Assembly (NCBI GenBank): GCA_900550365.1
Contig: URRR01000009.1
Span: forward strand, 17,877 to 81,876
Origin: an uncultured Prevotella sp.
GTDB lineage: Bacteria > Bacteroidota > Bacteroidia > Bacteroidales > Bacteroidaceae
Length of the DNA: 64,000 nucleotides
Direction of reading: 5' to 3'
Shown: piece by piece, positions 34,976 through 43,814 of the stretch
Position numbering within the stretch: position 1 is the stretch's first letter
How the letters are laid out: the number at the start of each line of letters is the position of its first letter
Notes under the pieces: generated by a model
Told to the model about the DNA's origin: nothing
The model's input: the letters and a program-made list of their open reading frames with translations, nothing else
The model's database searches: none
Made by a program: the position numbers and the translations under genes

Positions 34976-35785
34976 ATGAATTGCATAGAGATTCAGTCTT
35001 TGACTCATCCGGGTGTAGAGGTGTTCAGCCGGCTTACTGAGGCGCAGTTGCGCAGCCGTAATGACAGTGTCGGTGGAGTGTTCATAGCAGAAAGTCCTAA
35101 GGTTATACGTGTGGCGCTTGATGCCGGATACGAGCCTTTGGCCATACTTTGCGAACGTAAGCACATTACCGGTGATGCTGCCGGCATAATAGCCCGATGT
35201 GGCCAGATACCTGTGTACACGGGCGACCGCGACATATTGGCTGAGCTTACCGGATACACGCTTACCCGTGGTGTTCTGTGTGCCATGAGACGGCCTGCCG
35301 GGCGCAGTGTCATGGATGTATGTAGCGCAGCCCGTAGGGTGGTAGTTATTGACGGAGTGGCTGATTCTACGAATGTAGGCGCAATATTCCGCTCCGCCGC
35401 AGCCCTTGGCATCGATGCCGTGTTACTCACCCCAGACTCTTGCGACCCGTTGTGCCGCAGGTCTGTCAGGGTATCAATGGGCTCAGTGTTTCTTGTGCCT
35501 TGGGCATGGCTTGACGGCGATGACGGTGTCAAGTCTCTTGGGCGGCTTGGATTCCGCACTGCGGCTATGGCATTAACTGAGCATTCTGTTCCTCTTGACT
35601 CGCCGCAGTTAAAGGCTGAGCCGCGTCTGGCCATTATTATGGGAACTGAAGGCGACGGACTGCCGCATGACACCATTGCCGCATCCGATTATGTCGTGCG
35701 CATACCTATGTCACATAATGTTGATTCTCTCAACGTTGCGGCAGCGGCAGCAGTGGCATTCTGGGAGCTCAGGTCAGCCGAATAG
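34976..35785 (+). CDS. SpoU/TrmH-family RNA 2'-O-methyltransferase
   Basis: The 269-residue protein has an N-terminal substrate-binding domain (about 1-100) and a SPOUT domain with the three knot motifs: STNVGAIFRSAAALGIDAVL, IIMGTEGDGLPHD and IPMSHNVDSLNVAAAAA. Such enzymes methylate ribose in rRNA or tRNA. Target unknown; it resembles the TrmH group 3 members of Bacteroidota. Confidence 0.88.
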   Translation: MNCIEIQSLTHPGVEVFSRLTEAQLRSRNDSVGGVFIAESPKVIRVALDAGYEPLAILCERKHITGDAAGIIARCGQIPVYTGDRDILAELTGYTLTRGVLCAMRRPAGRSVMDVCSAARRVVVIDGVADSTNVGAIFRSAAALGIDAVLLTPDSCDPLCRRSVRVSMGSVFLVPWAWLDGDDGVKSLGRLGFRTAAMALTEHSVPLDSPQLKAEPRLAIIMGTEGDGLPHDTIAASDYVVRIPMSHNVDSLNVAAAAAVAFWELRSAE

Positions 35786-35858
35786 TATCACGCAGTTGTC
35801 GTAACTGCGTGATGAGGTGAACAGGCATGTGTAACTCGTTGATAATCAGCGGTGTTGT

Positions 35859-35946
35859 AAAAGGCCACCTTTCGCGTTGCAAAAGGTGGCCTTTTAGCGT
35901 ATGAAAGATGCCCTTTCGGTGTGTAAAAGGTCATGTCTTATGAAAA
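35859..35946. repeat. 22-bp phased palindromic array, locus 5 (four units)
   Basis: Units start at 35859, 35881, 35903 and 35925. Core 1 AAAAGGCCACCTTTC and core 2 AAAAGGTGGCCTTTT are reverse complements over 14 positions, joined by the spacer GCGTTGC. Units 3 and 4 are degenerate. The array lies between the convergent SpoU and HD-domain genes. Confidence 0.9.
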
Positions 35947-36081
35947 GTATGAGCCTGAAATATCGGTCAACACTTCCGTCATGGCATGTCTTTTTCAATG
36001 ACTTAATATTGTTGCCGGTGTCATCAGCCTTAACCGGTGATAAGAAAAGGCATTGTCATGTGAGTAATTTCAGAGTATGTG

Positions 36082-37299
36082 TCACCGTTGATAACACAGA
36101 TAGTACTTCTTTATTTTCTTTGAGAGCATGGCAACATTGAACACTTCAGAGGCTTCAGATATGTCTTTTACCGTGCCGTCTTTGTATAACATGGCAATGC
36201 GGTCGTCATCAATGTTGTACATGTCTTTCTGTATTACGCCGTGACTCATCAGGTAGCCGGCATCTTCAATACTTATGTTATATTTGCCGGCAAGCTCATT
36301 TCTGACCTTTTCAATATGTTCTGGTGTGGCAGGAGTATCCGTGATTTCAGTCTTGAAAAGAGTCCGGTTTACTATATCCGTAGAAAGTATTGCCAGCACT
36401 TTGTCGTCACTTCCGGTCCACACCTTCAATGAGCTCCATACATCGTTGTCGTCAAGGGTGGCGTAATGGTGTTGTGCCTCATTGCTGTTACGGAAGGTCT
36501 CAGCGTCAATATCGTTATACAGAAAATATCTCAGGCATGGCGTAGCGAATACTTCATGTCCCGTCCGTGCAAGATATTTTGCGCGTTGCAGTGCGCCTAC
36601 CAGTACTTTCTCGCTTGCGACGGTTGTCTTGTGAAGGTAGACTTGCCAGTACATCAGCCTGCGTGACATCAGATAATTCTCAATGGTGTAAAGTCCTTTG
36701 GCGTCAACAACGAGGTTGTCGTTGTCAACGTTGAGCATCTTTATTATGCGTGCGCTGCCTATGTTGCCCTCGGCTACGCCCGTAAAGAAACTGTCACGGC
36801 GAAGATAGTCAAGACGGTCCATGTCGAGCTGGCTGCTTATTAGCTGATGAAGGAATTTCTTGGGATACTCGTTCTTGAATATCTTTAACGCAAGATTAAG
36901 TCGCCCGGCCATTTCTTCGTTAATGTGTTCCATCATCAGCAGCGATATTGTCTCGTGGCTGATGCCGCTGATAAGTGTGTGCTCAAGTACGTGTGAAAAA
37001 GGGCCGTGGCCTATGTCATGCATCAGAATGGCTGCGCATGTGGCCTCGGCTTCGCTGTCGAATATGAACACTCCCTTTTGCGCAAGCGTTGTCATTGCCT
37101 CACTCATAAGGTGGAATGCTCCAAGTGAGTGCTGGAAGCGTGTGTGCTGTGCCGAGGGATATACCATTGATGTCAGTCCGAGCTGGCGTATCCTTGTAAG
37201 CCTCTGCATCAGCGGATGTTCTATTATGTCGAGCAACAGGCCTTGAGGAATGTTGATAAAACCGAATATCGGGTCGCTGATAATCTTGCCGTGGTTCAT
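36082..37299 (-). CDS. HD-domain phosphohydrolase (dGTPase-like)
   Basis: I start at MNHGKIISDPIFGFINIPQG (37299). The longer reading from 37368 is a translation of the low-complexity repeat upstream. The 405-residue protein has the HD metal site QHTRFQHSLGAFHL and LMHDIGHGPFSHVLEH near residues 50-105, as in the SAMHD1/dGTPase-like group (COG1078). A nucleotide triphosphohydrolase role is likely; the substrate is not identified. Confidence 0.87.
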   Translation of the reverse strand: MNHGKIISDPIFGFINIPQGLLLDIIEHPLMQRLTRIRQLGLTSMVYPSAQHTRFQHSLGAFHLMSEAMTTLAQKGVFIFDSEAEATCAAILMHDIGHGPFSHVLEHTLISGISHETISLLMMEHINEEMAGRLNLALKIFKNEYPKKFLHQLISSQLDMDRLDYLRRDSFFTGVAEGNIGSARIIKMLNVDNDNLVVDAKGLYTIENYLMSRRLMYWQVYLHKTTVASEKVLVGALQRAKYLARTGHEVFATPCLRYFLYNDIDAETFRNSNEAQHHYATLDDNDVWSSLKVWTGSDDKVLAILSTDIVNRTLFKTEITDTPATPEHIEKVRNELAGKYNISIEDAGYLMSHGVIQKDMYNIDDDRIAMLYKDGTVKDISEASEVFNVAMLSKKIKKYYLCYQR

Positions 37300-37332
37300 G
37301 CTGTTTAAGTGAAAAATGAAGAGTGAAGAATG

Positions 37333-37392
37333 AAAAGTGAAGAGTGAAAAATCCAAATGACTCTGCAAATGGACTTTTCACTCTTCACTTTT
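37333..37392 (-). terminator. glyA terminator within a low-complexity A/G-rich tract
   Basis: An 18-bp perfect inverted repeat, TTTTCACTCTTCACTTTT at 37375-37392 with its complement at 37333-37350, lies 16 nt after the glyA stop. The plus strand around 37310-37350 reads as an iterated GTGAA(A/G)A motif, so on the minus strand the hairpin is followed by T-rich sequence. Confidence 0.7.
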
Positions 37393-37408
37393 AGTTTTTC
37401 ACTGAATT

Positions 37409-38689
37409 TCAGTATGCAAAGAGAGGATATTTTGACATGGTGTCGTTCACCTTTTCGCGAACACGTGTTATTGTCTTATCGTCTTCGGGGTTGTTAAGCA
37501 CCTCTTCGATAAGGTCGGCTATCAGCACCATCATGTCTTCCTTGGCGCCGCGGGTGGTTATTGCGGGAGTGCCGAGACGTATTCCTGATGTCTGGAAAGC
37601 GCTTCTTGTGTCGTATGGCACCATGTTCTTGTTAACGGTTATGTCTGCCGCTACGAGAGCGTTCTCAGCCACTTTACCTGTAAGGTCAGGATATTTGCTG
37701 CGCAGGTCAACCAACATTGAGTGGTTGTCAGTACCGCCGCTGACGATTGAGAAACCGCGTTTGATAAGTTCGTCGGCCAGCACTGCAGCGTTTTTCTTAA
37801 CCTGCATGGCCCACTCTTTGAACTCGGGCTGCAGTGCTTCGTTGAAAGCGACAGCCTTCGCGGCGATGACATGCTCGAGCGGTCCGCCCTGTGTACCGGG
37901 GAAAACGGCGCTGTTGAGCAGCTGGCTCATCATCTTTATCTGCCCCTTGGGTGTGGTCTTGCCCCACGGGTTCTCAAAGTCTTTACCCATAAGGATAATA
38001 CCTCCGCGCGGTCCGCGCAGTGTCTTATGGGTCGTTGAGGTTACTATGTGTGCGTATTCAAGTGGATTGTCAAGCAGTCCGGCTGCTATAAGGCCGGCAG
38101 GGTGGGCCATGTCTACCATGAGTAGAGCACCTACTTTGTCGGCGATCTCACGCATACGCTTGTAGTCCCACTCACGGCTGTAGGCTGAGCCGCCGCCGAT
38201 TATCAGCTTAGGCTTATGCTCAAGGGCAAGCTGCTCCATTTCGTCATAGTCTACGCGGCCTGTCTCCTTGTTGAGATTATATCCTACGGCGTGGTACAGG
38301 ATGCCGGACGTGTTGACGCTCGAGCCGTGAGAGAGGTGCCCGCCGTGAGCAAGGTTGAGGCCCATGAATGTGTCGCCAGGATTAAGAACGGTCAGCAGTA
38401 CGGCTGCGTTGGCCTGCGCTCCTGAGTGCGGCTGGACGTTGGCAAACTCTGCGTTGAACAGCTTTTTGACACGATCTATTGCGAGGTTCTCAACCTCGTC
38501 AACCACTCCGCATCCTCCATAATACCGCTTGCCGGGCAGTCCTTCGGCATATTTATTGGTAAGCCAAGATCCCATTGCCTGCATAACTTCATCGCTTACG
38601 AAATTTTCAGAGGCGATAAGCTCCATTCCCTTCAGTTGTCTTTGATGCTCCTTTTCGATAAGGTCGAAAATCACTTGGTCTCTTTTCAT
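37409..38689 (-). CDS. glyA: Serine hydroxymethyltransferase
   Basis: GlyA converts serine and tetrahydrofolate to glycine and methylene-tetrahydrofolate. The 426-residue PLP enzyme has the lysine in TSTTHKTLRGPRGG, the MDMAHPAGLIAAG segment, and the opening IASENFVSDEVMQAMGS. Length is normal. It has its own terminator. The 108-bp gap to pyrI shows no clear promoter box. Confidence 0.97.
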   Translation of the reverse strand: MKRDQVIFDLIEKEHQRQLKGMELIASENFVSDEVMQAMGSWLTNKYAEGLPGKRYYGGCGVVDEVENLAIDRVKKLFNAEFANVQPHSGAQANAAVLLTVLNPGDTFMGLNLAHGGHLSHGSSVNTSGILYHAVGYNLNKETGRVDYDEMEQLALEHKPKLIIGGGSAYSREWDYKRMREIADKVGALLMVDMAHPAGLIAAGLLDNPLEYAHIVTSTTHKTLRGPRGGIILMGKDFENPWGKTTPKGQIKMMSQLLNSAVFPGTQGGPLEHVIAAKAVAFNEALQPEFKEWAMQVKKNAAVLADELIKRGFSIVSGGTDNHSMLVDLRSKYPDLTGKVAENALVAADITVNKNMVPYDTRSAFQTSGIRLGTPAITTRGAKEDMMVLIADLIEEVLNNPEDDKTITRVREKVNDTMSKYPLFAY

Positions 38690-38797
38690 TATTATGATAT
38701 TTTGTTTGTGAATAGATTCTTTTCTGTGGTTGCCCGCAACGTTATCCGCGGTCCAGTCACGTTATGGATAAAAATATGATGGTAAGAGTAGATGATG

Positions 38798-39253
38798 TCA
38801 AATCAGTTCAACCTCGTTGATGTCCTGTTCTTTGTCACAATAGTGGCATCGTATTATGCCGTTCTCCTTGTTTATTACGTTGAAGACGGTGTTCATAGGC
38901 TCATTGTTGGTGATGCATTTTGGGTTGTTGCATTTTACGATGCCGGTAATAATGTCCGGCGTCTCTACCTTTTTCTTTTCAACGACTTCATAATTTCTGA
39001 TGATGTTCAGTACTACGTTGGGTGCTACTACGGAAAGGCGTGAAATCTCCTCATCAGAGAAAAATTTGTCCTCTATCTTGATAATGCCCTTACGTCCTAT
39101 TTTCTTTGACAGATAGTTATAGCCTATGGTAACCACGGTGTTGAGATTCTGCAGTCCCAGAATATTGGCTACTTCGTATGTTTTTTCCGAGGGTATATGG
39201 TCAATGACGGTTCCGTTCTCGATAGCCGCTACCAGTCTTTCTTTCTTGCTCAT
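38798..39253 (-). CDS. pyrI: Aspartate carbamoyltransferase regulatory chain
   Basis: The 151-residue regulatory subunit binds nucleotides in its N-terminal domain and contacts PyrB through a zinc domain whose four cysteines are visible (CNNPKC near residue 109 and CHYC near 138). It lies 15 nt after pyrB, so the two are one operon giving an allosteric enterobacterial-type ATCase. Confidence 0.95.
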   Translation of the reverse strand: MSKKERLVAAIENGTVIDHIPSEKTYEVANILGLQNLNTVVTIGYNYLSKKIGRKGIIKIEDKFFSDEEISRLSVVAPNVVLNIIRNYEVVEKKKVETPDIITGIVKCNNPKCITNNEPMNTVFNVINKENGIIRCHYCDKEQDINEVELI

Positions 39254-39268
39254 TCTTCAGTTCAGTTT

Positions 39269-40216
39269 TTAGTTGATGATAGTTTTGTCATTTGTTATTT
39301 CGTCGTATGTGATTCCGAGCACATCACATATGATTGCCTCACGGGCATACAGGCCGTTTTGTGCCTGTTGGATGTAGTAGGCATGCGGATTTTCGTCAAC
39401 ACTGTATTCAATCTCGTTGACGCGCGGCAGCGGGTGCAGTATCTTCATGTTCTCACGTGCGTGGCTGAGCATGTCGTTCTTGAGGATATATACGTTCTTT
39501 ACCTTTTCGTATTCCATGAGGTCTGAGAAGCGTTCTTTCTGGACGCGTGTCATATATAATATGTCGGCCTGGTTGATAGTCTCTTCGGTGAAATCCGTAT
39601 GTTCGATATATTTAATGCCATGATCCTTGCAATACAGCTTGTATTCGTCAGGCATGGCTAGCTCTTTGGGGGCGATGAAGTGGAATGTAGGGTTGAAATG
39701 GCGCATCGCCATGATGAGCGAATGCACCGTACGGCCGTATTTAAGGTCGCCTACCAGGCAGATGTCAAGGTTCTCCAGCGTGCCCTGTGTCTTGTAGATT
39801 GAATAAAGGTCAAGCATGCATTGCGACGGGTGCTGGTGTGCTCCGTCTCCGGCGTTGATTATGGGTACGGGGGCTATCTCGCTTGCATATTGGGCTGCGC
39901 CCTCAATGTAATGGCGCATTACTATGACGTCTGCATAGTTTGATACCATAAGAATAGTGTCTTTCAATGTCTCACCCTTGGTAGCACTAGTTACTTTGGC
40001 GTCGCTGAAGCCTATCACGCGCGCTCCTAGGCGGTTAGCTGCCGTTTCAAAACTCAGGCGGGTGCGGGTTGACGGCTCGAAGAACAGTGTAGCAACAACC
40101 TTGCCTTTTAGAATTTCCCTGTTAGGATGGGCTTCAAACTCTTGTGCCGATTTAATCATGTAAAGTATTTTCTCACGTGATAAATCGGCGATAGTAACAA
40201 AATTATGTTTTCCCAT
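39269..40216 (-). CDS. pyrB: Aspartate carbamoyltransferase catalytic chain
   Basis: PyrB makes carbamoyl-aspartate in pyrimidine synthesis. It contains the carbamoyl-phosphate loop FEPSTRTRLSFE, the HPSQCMLDLYSI segment and the LPRVNEI motif. I start at MGKHNFVTIADLS (40216), where family similarity begins; an ATG at 40234 would add six residues. The length of 315 residues is normal. Confidence 0.95.
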   Translation of the reverse strand: MGKHNFVTIADLSREKILYMIKSAQEFEAHPNREILKGKVVATLFFEPSTRTRLSFETAANRLGARVIGFSDAKVTSATKGETLKDTILMVSNYADVIVMRHYIEGAAQYASEIAPVPIINAGDGAHQHPSQCMLDLYSIYKTQGTLENLDICLVGDLKYGRTVHSLIMAMRHFNPTFHFIAPKELAMPDEYKLYCKDHGIKYIEHTDFTEETINQADILYMTRVQKERFSDLMEYEKVKNVYILKNDMLSHARENMKILHPLPRVNEIEYSVDENPHAYYIQQAQNGLYAREAIICDVLGITYDEITNDKTIIN

Positions 40217-40295
40217 TGAATGTCGTGATTTCAAATTCGAGTGCTAAGTTACGCATTATTTTTAATTTATGAGGGATAAATCAAAAGAAAAGTAG

Positions 40296-40304
40296 TAATT
40301 TTGC
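40296..40304 (+). promoter_or_regulatory. -7 box of the second PBP promoter
   Basis: TAATTTTGC lies 32 nt before the ATG at 40337, giving a leader of about 28 nt. It also rules out the TTG at 40301 as a start. Confidence 0.55.
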
Positions 40305-40336
40305 AGCTAATTAGTGTTTATCTTTTTATAATCGTA

Positions 40337-42637
40337 ATGAGAAAAGCATTTGTACGCATCTTGTGGGGTCTGCTGTGCGCGGGGGTTGTTTTCATGGCCG
40401 TGGCGTTTACCTCAATATGGTTCGGGTGGGTAGGATACATGCCTGATATAGAAGATCTGCAGAACCCTATAAGCAAGTATGCCTCTCAAGTATATTCTGT
40501 TGACGGAAAGATACTTGGCACTTACAGCATGAACCGTGAGAACCGTGTACATGTAGATTTCGACAGTCTTTCACCGTATTTGGTCGAGGCCCTTGTCGCG
40601 ACTGAAGACGAGAGATTCTATGACCATTCCGGCATCGACTTTATAGCATTGACCCGCGCCATAGTGAAGCGCGGCCTGCTCGGACAGAAGAGTGCCGGCG
40701 GAGGCTCCACCATTACCCAGCAGCTTGCCAAGCAGCTGTATTCGTCAACGGCCAAGAGCACGGTGGAGCGGTTGATGCAGAAGCCGATAGAATGGGTCAT
40801 CGCTGTTAAGCTCGAGCGTTTTTATACCAAGGAGGAAATCATCACGATGTATCTCAATTATTTCGATTTCCTTCACAATGCCGTAGGCATCAAGACGGCG
40901 TCAGACGTTTATTTCAGGAAGAATCCCAAGGACCTTACGCTCAATGAGGCTGCCACGCTGATAGGCCTGTGTAAGAATCCTTCTTATTTTAATCCCGTCA
41001 GATACCCTGAAAGATGTACAGAGCGTCGCAATATCGTACTCGGCCAGATGCTCAAGGCCGGATACATCACCGACAGCGAGTACAGCGCGGCACACGACGA
41101 GCCGCTCGCCCTGAACTTCCACCGCATCGACCATAAGGACGGGATAGCCACATATTTCCGCGAGTTCCTGCGTCAGTACGTGATGGCCACGAAGCCCGAC
41201 CTGAAGGATTACCCCTCATGGAACCGGGTGCAATACTCTATTGACTCCTCGGCGTGGGTCAACGATCCGCTTTACGGGTGGTGCAACAAGAATTTCAAGA
41301 AAAACGGAGAACCCTACAATGTATATACTGACGGCCTGAAGATATTTACCACCATTGACTCGCGCATGCAGAGATATGCAGAGGAGGCTGTCCTGCAGCA
41401 CGTGGGGCATTACCTTCAGCCCGCCTTCGCCAAGGAGAACCGCACCAAGCCCAACGCCCCGTTCACCAACGCCTTGACGGCGTCAGAGGTGCGCGGCATA
41501 CTTAACCGCTCGATACGCCAGAGCGAGCGTTACCGCGCAATGCGTGAGCAGGGGGCTACGGACGCCCAGATCCAGGAAGCGTTCAGAACTCCGGTGGAGA
41601 TGTCGGTGTTTACGTATCATGGTGACGTTGACACGGTGATGACGCCGTTAGACTCAATCCGCTACATTAAGTCGTTCCTCCGCTCGGGCTTCGTCAGCAT
41701 GGACGCTAAGACCGGAGCCGTAAAGGCTTACGTGGGAGGAGTCGACTTTACTCACTTTACCTACGACATGGCTACGCAGGGCCGCCGCCAGGTGGGGTCT
41801 ACGATAAAGCCGTTCCTTTATGCCTTGTGCATGTCCAACGGCATGTCGCCGTGCGATGTCGCCCCGAACGTGCAGCAGACTTACGGCAACTGGACGCCGC
41901 GTAACGGCAGCAGGGCCAGGTACGGCCAGATGGTGACGTTGAAGTGGGGGCTCGCCCAGTCGAACAACTGGATATCGGCTTACCTCATGAGCCGGCTCAA
42001 TCCGCAGGATTTCCTCCGTATCCTCAATGATTTCGGCATCAACACTTACGGTGCCTGGCCGTCAATGGTACTGTGTCTCGGCCCCAACGAGGTGTCTGTA
42101 TGCGAGATGGTCAGCGCCTATACCACGTTCGCGAACAACGGCATACACTGCTATCCGATGTTCGTCTCGAAAATAGAAGACAATGAGGGCAACGTCGTAG
42201 CCACGTTCCAGCCCCGCATGAACGAGGTCATCAGCGAGGAGAGCACTTATAAGATGCTTGAGATGCTGCGTGCCGTGATGAACGGCGGCACAGGCAGCCG
42301 CATGCGCTACAGATACGGCATAGAGTGCGACATGGGCGGAAAGACCGGCACCACCAACCGCAATGCCGATGCTTGGTTCATGGGCTTTACGCCGTCGCTC
42401 GTCAGCGGATGCTGGGTAGGCGGCGAGGACCGCGACATTCATTTCGACTCTACACGTATGGGTCAGGGCGCCAATATGGCCCTGCCAATATGGGCTTATT
42501 ACATGAAAAAAGTTTTCGCTGACAAGTCGTTAGGATACAGTCCGGATGAGAAGTTTGACATACCGGAAGACTTCAATCCGTGCTCTTCAGAGCTTGACGA
42601 CTATGTGTCTGGCGGCATAGAGGAAGTGTTTGAATAA
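40337..42637 (+). CDS. Second class A penicillin-binding protein
   Basis: Starting at MRKAFVRILWGLLCAG (40337), the 766-residue protein has one membrane helix near the start, a glycosyltransferase domain (ATEDERFYDHSGIDF, GGGSTITQQLAKQ) and a transpeptidase domain with STIK in RQVGSTIKPFLY, SNN in AQSNNWIS and GGKTGTTNRNADAWF. It is shorter than the PBP at 28.9 kb, lacking that protein's charged tail. It is divergent from pyrB. Confidence 0.93.
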   Translation: MRKAFVRILWGLLCAGVVFMAVAFTSIWFGWVGYMPDIEDLQNPISKYASQVYSVDGKILGTYSMNRENRVHVDFDSLSPYLVEALVATEDERFYDHSGIDFIALTRAIVKRGLLGQKSAGGGSTITQQLAKQLYSSTAKSTVERLMQKPIEWVIAVKLERFYTKEEIITMYLNYFDFLHNAVGIKTASDVYFRKNPKDLTLNEAATLIGLCKNPSYFNPVRYPERCTERRNIVLGQMLKAGYITDSEYSAAHDEPLALNFHRIDHKDGIATYFREFLRQYVMATKPDLKDYPSWNRVQYSIDSSAWVNDPLYGWCNKNFKKNGEPYNVYTDGLKIFTTIDSRMQRYAEEAVLQHVGHYLQPAFAKENRTKPNAPFTNALTASEVRGILNRSIRQSERYRAMREQGATDAQIQEAFRTPVEMSVFTYHGDVDTVMTPLDSIRYIKSFLRSGFVSMDAKTGAVKAYVGGVDFTHFTYDMATQGRRQVGSTIKPFLYALCMSNGMSPCDVAPNVQQTYGNWTPRNGSRARYGQMVTLKWGLAQSNNWISAYLMSRLNPQDFLRILNDFGINTYGAWPSMVLCLGPNEVSVCEMVSAYTTFANNGIHCYPMFVSKIEDNEGNVVATFQPRMNEVISEESTYKMLEMLRAVMNGGTGSRMRYRYGIECDMGGKTGTTNRNADAWFMGFTPSLVSGCWVGGEDRDIHFDSTRMGQGANMALPIWAYYMKKVFADKSLGYSPDEKFDIPEDFNPCSSELDDYVSGGIEEVFE

Positions 42638-42675
42638 GACGGCTGCGGCCGGAAGTTCAGCCGTCATTGTTTTTT
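42638..42675 (+). terminator. Terminator after the second PBP gene
   Basis: GACGGCTG (42638-42645) pairs with CAGCCGTC (42658-42665), followed by ATTGTTTTTTA. The T-run reaches the stop of the convergent AraC gene. Confidence 0.8.
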
Positions 42676-43579
42676 ATCTCACCCCTTCCTGCGCACGGTA
42701 TTCGTTCGGCGTGCATCCGGTCACTTTTCTGAACAGCCTGCTGAGGTGATGAGGATACTGGAAGCCCGTTTCGTAGGCAATCTCGCTTACCGTCTTGTCC
42801 GTTTCGCGCAGGCGGTCTTTCACGCGGTTGACTATGGCCAGGTGGATATATTCTATTGCAGACTTTCCCGTTTGTTTTTTCACAAGATCGCCGAAATAGT
42901 TGGGCGAGAAGTGTAGCTGGTCGGCACACCATGCCACCGAAGGCAGGCCGATGCGTCCCGGCAGGTCTGAGTCGAAGTAGCCGGCAAGCAGGCTTTCAAA
43001 CCGTGTCAGGACATCAGAGTTGACAGCCTCACGTGTTGCGAACTGGCGGTCGTAGAAGCGCAGGCAGTGGTTCAGCAGCACCTCGATGTCAGACAGAATG
43101 ATGTTCCGGCTGTGCCGGTCGACGGGGCGGGTCAGTTCCTCCTCAATCCCGCCGAAGCAGTTGAAGACGGTCTGTCGCTCACGTTCCGACATGTGCAGCG
43201 CCTCGTTGACCTCATATGAGAAGAAGGTATATTCTTTCATCTTGCGAGCAAAGGCCGTGCCGCGTATAAGGTCGGGGTGGAACAGCAGGGCGTAACCCTG
43301 CGGATGGGTCGTGGCTCCGTCGTCATCGATGCCGGCCACCTGTCCCGGAGCGACAAACACCAGTGTTCCTTCCTCATAGTCATACTTGTTGCGCCCGTAA
43401 GTAAGTGGTCCGTGAATCTTCTCTTTCAGGAATATTCCGTAAAAGCCGAAGCACTTCCGCCTGTGTGGCAGCACTTCCACTTTCGAAAAGTCAACCAAGC
43501 TCACCAGCGGGTTGAGCGTCTCCAGGCAGAGAAACTCGTTGTAGTCCCGTATCGTTTTCATGTCTAATATCTCGCTCAT
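42674..43579 (-). CDS. AraC-family transcriptional regulator
   Basis: The 301-residue protein has an N-terminal cupin-like sensing domain (about 20-165) and a C-terminal double helix-turn-helix (about 195-298), including YFGDLVKKQTGKSAIEYIH and VSEIAYETGFQYPHHLSRLF. The start at 43579 is preceded by a strong GGGAGGG purine stretch. It is divergent from the BASS-type transporter and the redox genes. A 44-bp direct repeat occurs before both promoters on that side and is its most likely binding site. The layout recalls E. coli yqhC next to yqhD-dkgA. Confidence 0.9.
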   Translation of the reverse strand: MSEILDMKTIRDYNEFLCLETLNPLVSLVDFSKVEVLPHRRKCFGFYGIFLKEKIHGPLTYGRNKYDYEEGTLVFVAPGQVAGIDDDGATTHPQGYALLFHPDLIRGTAFARKMKEYTFFSYEVNEALHMSERERQTVFNCFGGIEEELTRPVDRHSRNIILSDIEVLLNHCLRFYDRQFATREAVNSDVLTRFESLLAGYFDSDLPGRIGLPSVAWCADQLHFSPNYFGDLVKKQTGKSAIEYIHLAIVNRVKDRLRETDKTVSEIAYETGFQYPHHLSRLFRKVTGCTPNEYRAQEGVR

Positions 43580-43614
43580 AATTCCCTCCCTCTCTTTATT
43601 TTTTTGACAGTGCC

Positions 43615-43622
43615 CAAAGATA
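43615..43622 (-). promoter_or_regulatory. -7 box of the AraC regulator promoter
   Basis: The minus strand reads TATCTTTG, about 36 nt before the start codon; no -33 element is evident, consistent with a weak or regulated promoter. Confidence 0.45.
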
Positions 43623-43720
43623 CAGAAAACTTTTCATACCCGATGCCCCTTTCTGTAAAATCGGTATTTGATTCAGTGATATTGGTTAAGATACCGGGTC
43701 CGGCTCCCGCCGCGGGCCGG

Positions 43721-43764
43721 CGGTCAGTAAAACGGGTGCTTTAATCTGTAATCTGTGTATTGAC
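43721..43764. repeat. 44-bp direct repeat, copy 1 (upstream of BASS transporter)
   Basis: The segment from CGGTCAGTAAAACGGG to GTGTATTGAC is identical to 44822-44865. It contains a tandem 7-mer, TAATCTG-TAATCTG, and its end supplies the -33 TTG of the following promoter. Confidence 0.95.
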
Positions 43765-43791
43765 GTACAGCTTATTCATCTGTATTTTTGC
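43759..43791 (+). promoter_or_regulatory. Promoter of the BASS-type transporter gene
   Basis: ATTG (43759-43762), a 20-bp gap and TATTTTTGC (43783-43791) form the promoter; the -33 part belongs to the 44-bp repeat. Confidence 0.72.
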
Positions 43792-43814
43792 ACCAATAAA
43801 AAAAGAATCGAAAT

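Noticed and set aside
37300..37368. N-terminal extension of the HD protein (phenylalanine/serine-rich)
   Set aside because: It is a translation of the low-complexity purine/pyrimidine tract that forms the glyA terminator.
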